From Epinephelus fuscoguttatus (taxonomy: Eukaryota; Chordata; Actinopteri; Perciformes; Serranidae): 64,000 nt of DNA. Under the pieces are notes generated by a model, which worked only from the letters and a program-made list of their open reading frames with translations, made no database searches and had not been told where the DNA came from. The position numbers were made by a program, and so were the translations under genes. How positions within the stretch are numbered: the first letter of the stretch is position 1; the number at the start of each line of letters is the position of its first letter. Below are positions 61,912-64,000 of this stretch, one piece after another. The DNA lies in assembly GCF_011397635.1 (NCBI RefSeq), contig NC_064770.1, positions 25,651,603 to 25,715,602 on the forward strand. The letters run 5' to 3'.

Positions 61912-64000
61912 GTAAGAAAATGCAACAGTGTTTGACCGTTAATCCAGTTTAATGTTTGCTAAAGAGCTAAACCAACAACACTGCTTGTAACTTAAAGCTA
62001 ACGTTACCTCCTGCATGCCATGTGTGTTTAGTTTGACTTGCCTCCTGTGTTTAATATCTAAAAACCTAATCTATACCAACATACACCGCAAACCTCACCA
62101 GTGACCAACTTACAATGCTTCAGCTCACAGCGTAGCTTCCATCAGCCATCACTAGCTAGACTAGCTAATGCTAACCGTTTAGCTAGCTAGCAACAGTAAC
62201 GTTATTCTTCATTCTTTCTTTATAATGGAGGCAAGCAGAGGTGATAATAGGCTGGCTTGTTCACAGTGTTGCTTCTTGCACTATCAGAACTCATTTCCAT
62301 TCAGTAGGAGCGATAAATAATCGATTATTAGATCATTAAAGCAGGTTAGCTGTGCTATTAGGTGAGGCTAACGTGCTGCTAATGGTCGTGAGTGCGCCCC
62401 GCCCCCAGCCTGTTCCACAGACAGAGGTTACTGTCGTTCATTCCTCCTCATTGAGTTCACAGTGCCTCAATTGACCGACTTCTCACATCTTTTGTATATG
62501 TTTTTGTCAAGACATAAAATAACATTTTAACAATGTGCTCTGTTGACACCTTTCGGTTTTTCCTAATGTTTATTGTAAACGCGTGCTTGTTTGCATCTGC
62601 TGTAACGTTATTAACTTATAAAAACGTGTGCATTAATAAGGTTTGCTAAAAACTGGCGTTGTAATTTGAGGTTTTTTGTGTGTTATGGTCGCATTTCCAT
62701 CACTCGTTTGATGTAATGTAGGGATGCAGAGCAAGGGAAGCATTTAATTAGACATATCAGTGGTGTAATATTCTCAGTTTCCCACAGAGGCTTTACACTA
62801 GTATCTTATATGTATTTTTATGATAATATTAGTGCAAAGCAACACTGTGAAAATTCTGGTTGGTATTGCATATTTCGGAGACGTGCTCGTCTTCTTCCCA
62901 AATTTTGACCGACAGTAACCCTCGGTGATGCTGCTCGATGGTAACCTCGCGCGGAGCCACAGACAGCGCTCCCTCTCTTTCCTGTCTTGGGCTGATCGGC
63001 ATAGCAAGTCTCTGAGACGCGCTCTGATTGGTCAAGAGCGATCACCTCATACAAAACACTGGACTACAAATCCAGGGTGCTGCGTTTCACTGCAGACACA
63101 ACATACACACACCGTGTCAGGGTTTTTTTGTTTTTTTTTTTGCATTATAATCCTGTTGAGCTTCATGAGGTCAAAATTAGAGGCTTGAACACGATTTGTC
63201 AATTTGGTATATTTCAGCAGAATATAACAGTGCATTGAAAGCACTGATATGTCTAATATGAATTTAAAAGCATTAATGCCACAGCAGTTTGTGTGGGAAA
63301 AATATAATTTGCATCTCACATGCTTAAAACATGATAATGGGGACGCTTGAGGCAATAGTTGAGAGACCATAATGTAGTAAGGTTGCAGCTGCAGGAATAC
63401 TATAAATAGTCTGACGGCACATGGCTTGACTAACATTAATTCTAGATAGTATGGTATATGTGAACCTGTTGGTGTGTTTGTCTTGTTTGTCTTGTGTGCA
63501 AGGCTTTGCTGTGTTTATAGAATTGTTGTTGAAATTATCAACACATATCCATTCTTATTTTTGTTTTGAACTCACTTTTTATTCCAACTTCAGCATTTTA
63601 TACAAGCTATATAATTTTTACATAGCTCACACATGGTAGTACATAGTACTTTGATTAAATGTACAAAGTTTTCAGCTGCCATAACATCAATCCCGGTGTA
63701 AGACAAGTACGGTGAAGTGTTCAAGTGCGATAAGATGTTCTTGAGATTCAGACTTGTGAGGAATAAGAAAGAAAACGTGATACCAATAATAATGATACAT
63801 AAAAAATAATGTGTGTATGTGTACATACAAATATACCTGCTTGACCGCATATATACTCTTGAGTAAAAAGAGAAGAAATAAGGAGAGAAAAAAGAAAAAA
63901 ATGTAAATAAAAAAATAGAGTGAACTGAAAAATATAGAAGTGAGAATAGAAGGGAAATATGGATTTTAGCTTTCCCCCACTGCATTAACAAACTCATTAC
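61912..64000 (+). other. srebf1: srebf1 intron 1 (start)
   Basis: No further coding exon was recognised. A GC-richer island at about 62880-63080 contains ATTGG (63027-63031) and ATCACCTCAT (63041-63050), an SRE-like word. A TATAAATA lies at 63400-63407. The end is AG-rich low complexity. Confidence 0.5.

Noticed and set aside
1-64000. Retrovirus, LTR element, Polinton or CRISPR array
   Set aside because: No LTR pair, protease, integrase, capsid or envelope words, and no regularly spaced repeats were seen.

Overview
The window is teleost fish (ray-finned vertebrate) genomic DNA. Small coding exons are bounded by GT/AG splice sites and separated by introns rich in short repeats. The encoded proteins match vertebrate families along their whole length. 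Non-coding DNA carries fish-type tRNA-derived SINEs, a LINE 3' end with an ATGG tail, many short terminal-inverted-repeat elements, and GT, AC and TA microsatellites.

Layout. 414-701 (-): last exon of a SAMD3-like gene. 2932-7383 (+): the last four exons of tbl3 (U3 snoRNP/UTP13 protein). 7.4-11.4 kb: tbl3 3' UTR, then nested repeats. 11425-16252 (-): noxo1, eight exons, complete. 16.3-20.2 kb: gene-poor DNA with two SINE-like repeats. 22773-26969 (-): gid4, six exons, complete. 28061-32896 (-): drc3 (lrrc48), twelve exons, two boundaries uncertain. 34547-57513 (+): tom1l2, sixteen exons, complete. 61806-61911 (+): first coding exon of srebf1, with the rest beyond the right edge.

Two blocks meet here. 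tbl3 and noxo1 are convergent neighbours as on human 16p13.3. gid4, drc3, tom1l2 and srebf1 keep the order and orientation of human 17p11.2. The junction lies between about 16.3 and 20.2 kb. ATPAF2, which sits between DRC3 and GID4 in human, is not found. The genes form no common pathway: rRNA processing (tbl3), NADPH oxidase assembly (noxo1), CTLH E3 ligase substrate recognition (gid4), ciliary nexin-dynein regulatory complex (drc3), endosomal sorting (tom1l2) and lipid transcription control (srebf1).

Candidate regulatory sites fit the genes: an RFX X-box upstream of drc3, a ZNF143-type site plus CCAAT box upstream of gid4, and a CRE, SRE-1 and CCAAT cluster upstream of srebf1. I see no convincing new multi-gene system. 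The unusual material is mainly in the transposon record: a SINE with clear target duplications inside a Myb/SANT-like transposon gene relic, a 0.84-kb foldback element ending 48 bases before a tom1l2 exon, several TTAA-flanked short elements, and a three-layer nest of repeats near 9-10 kb. I saw no retrovirus, LTR element or Polinton.
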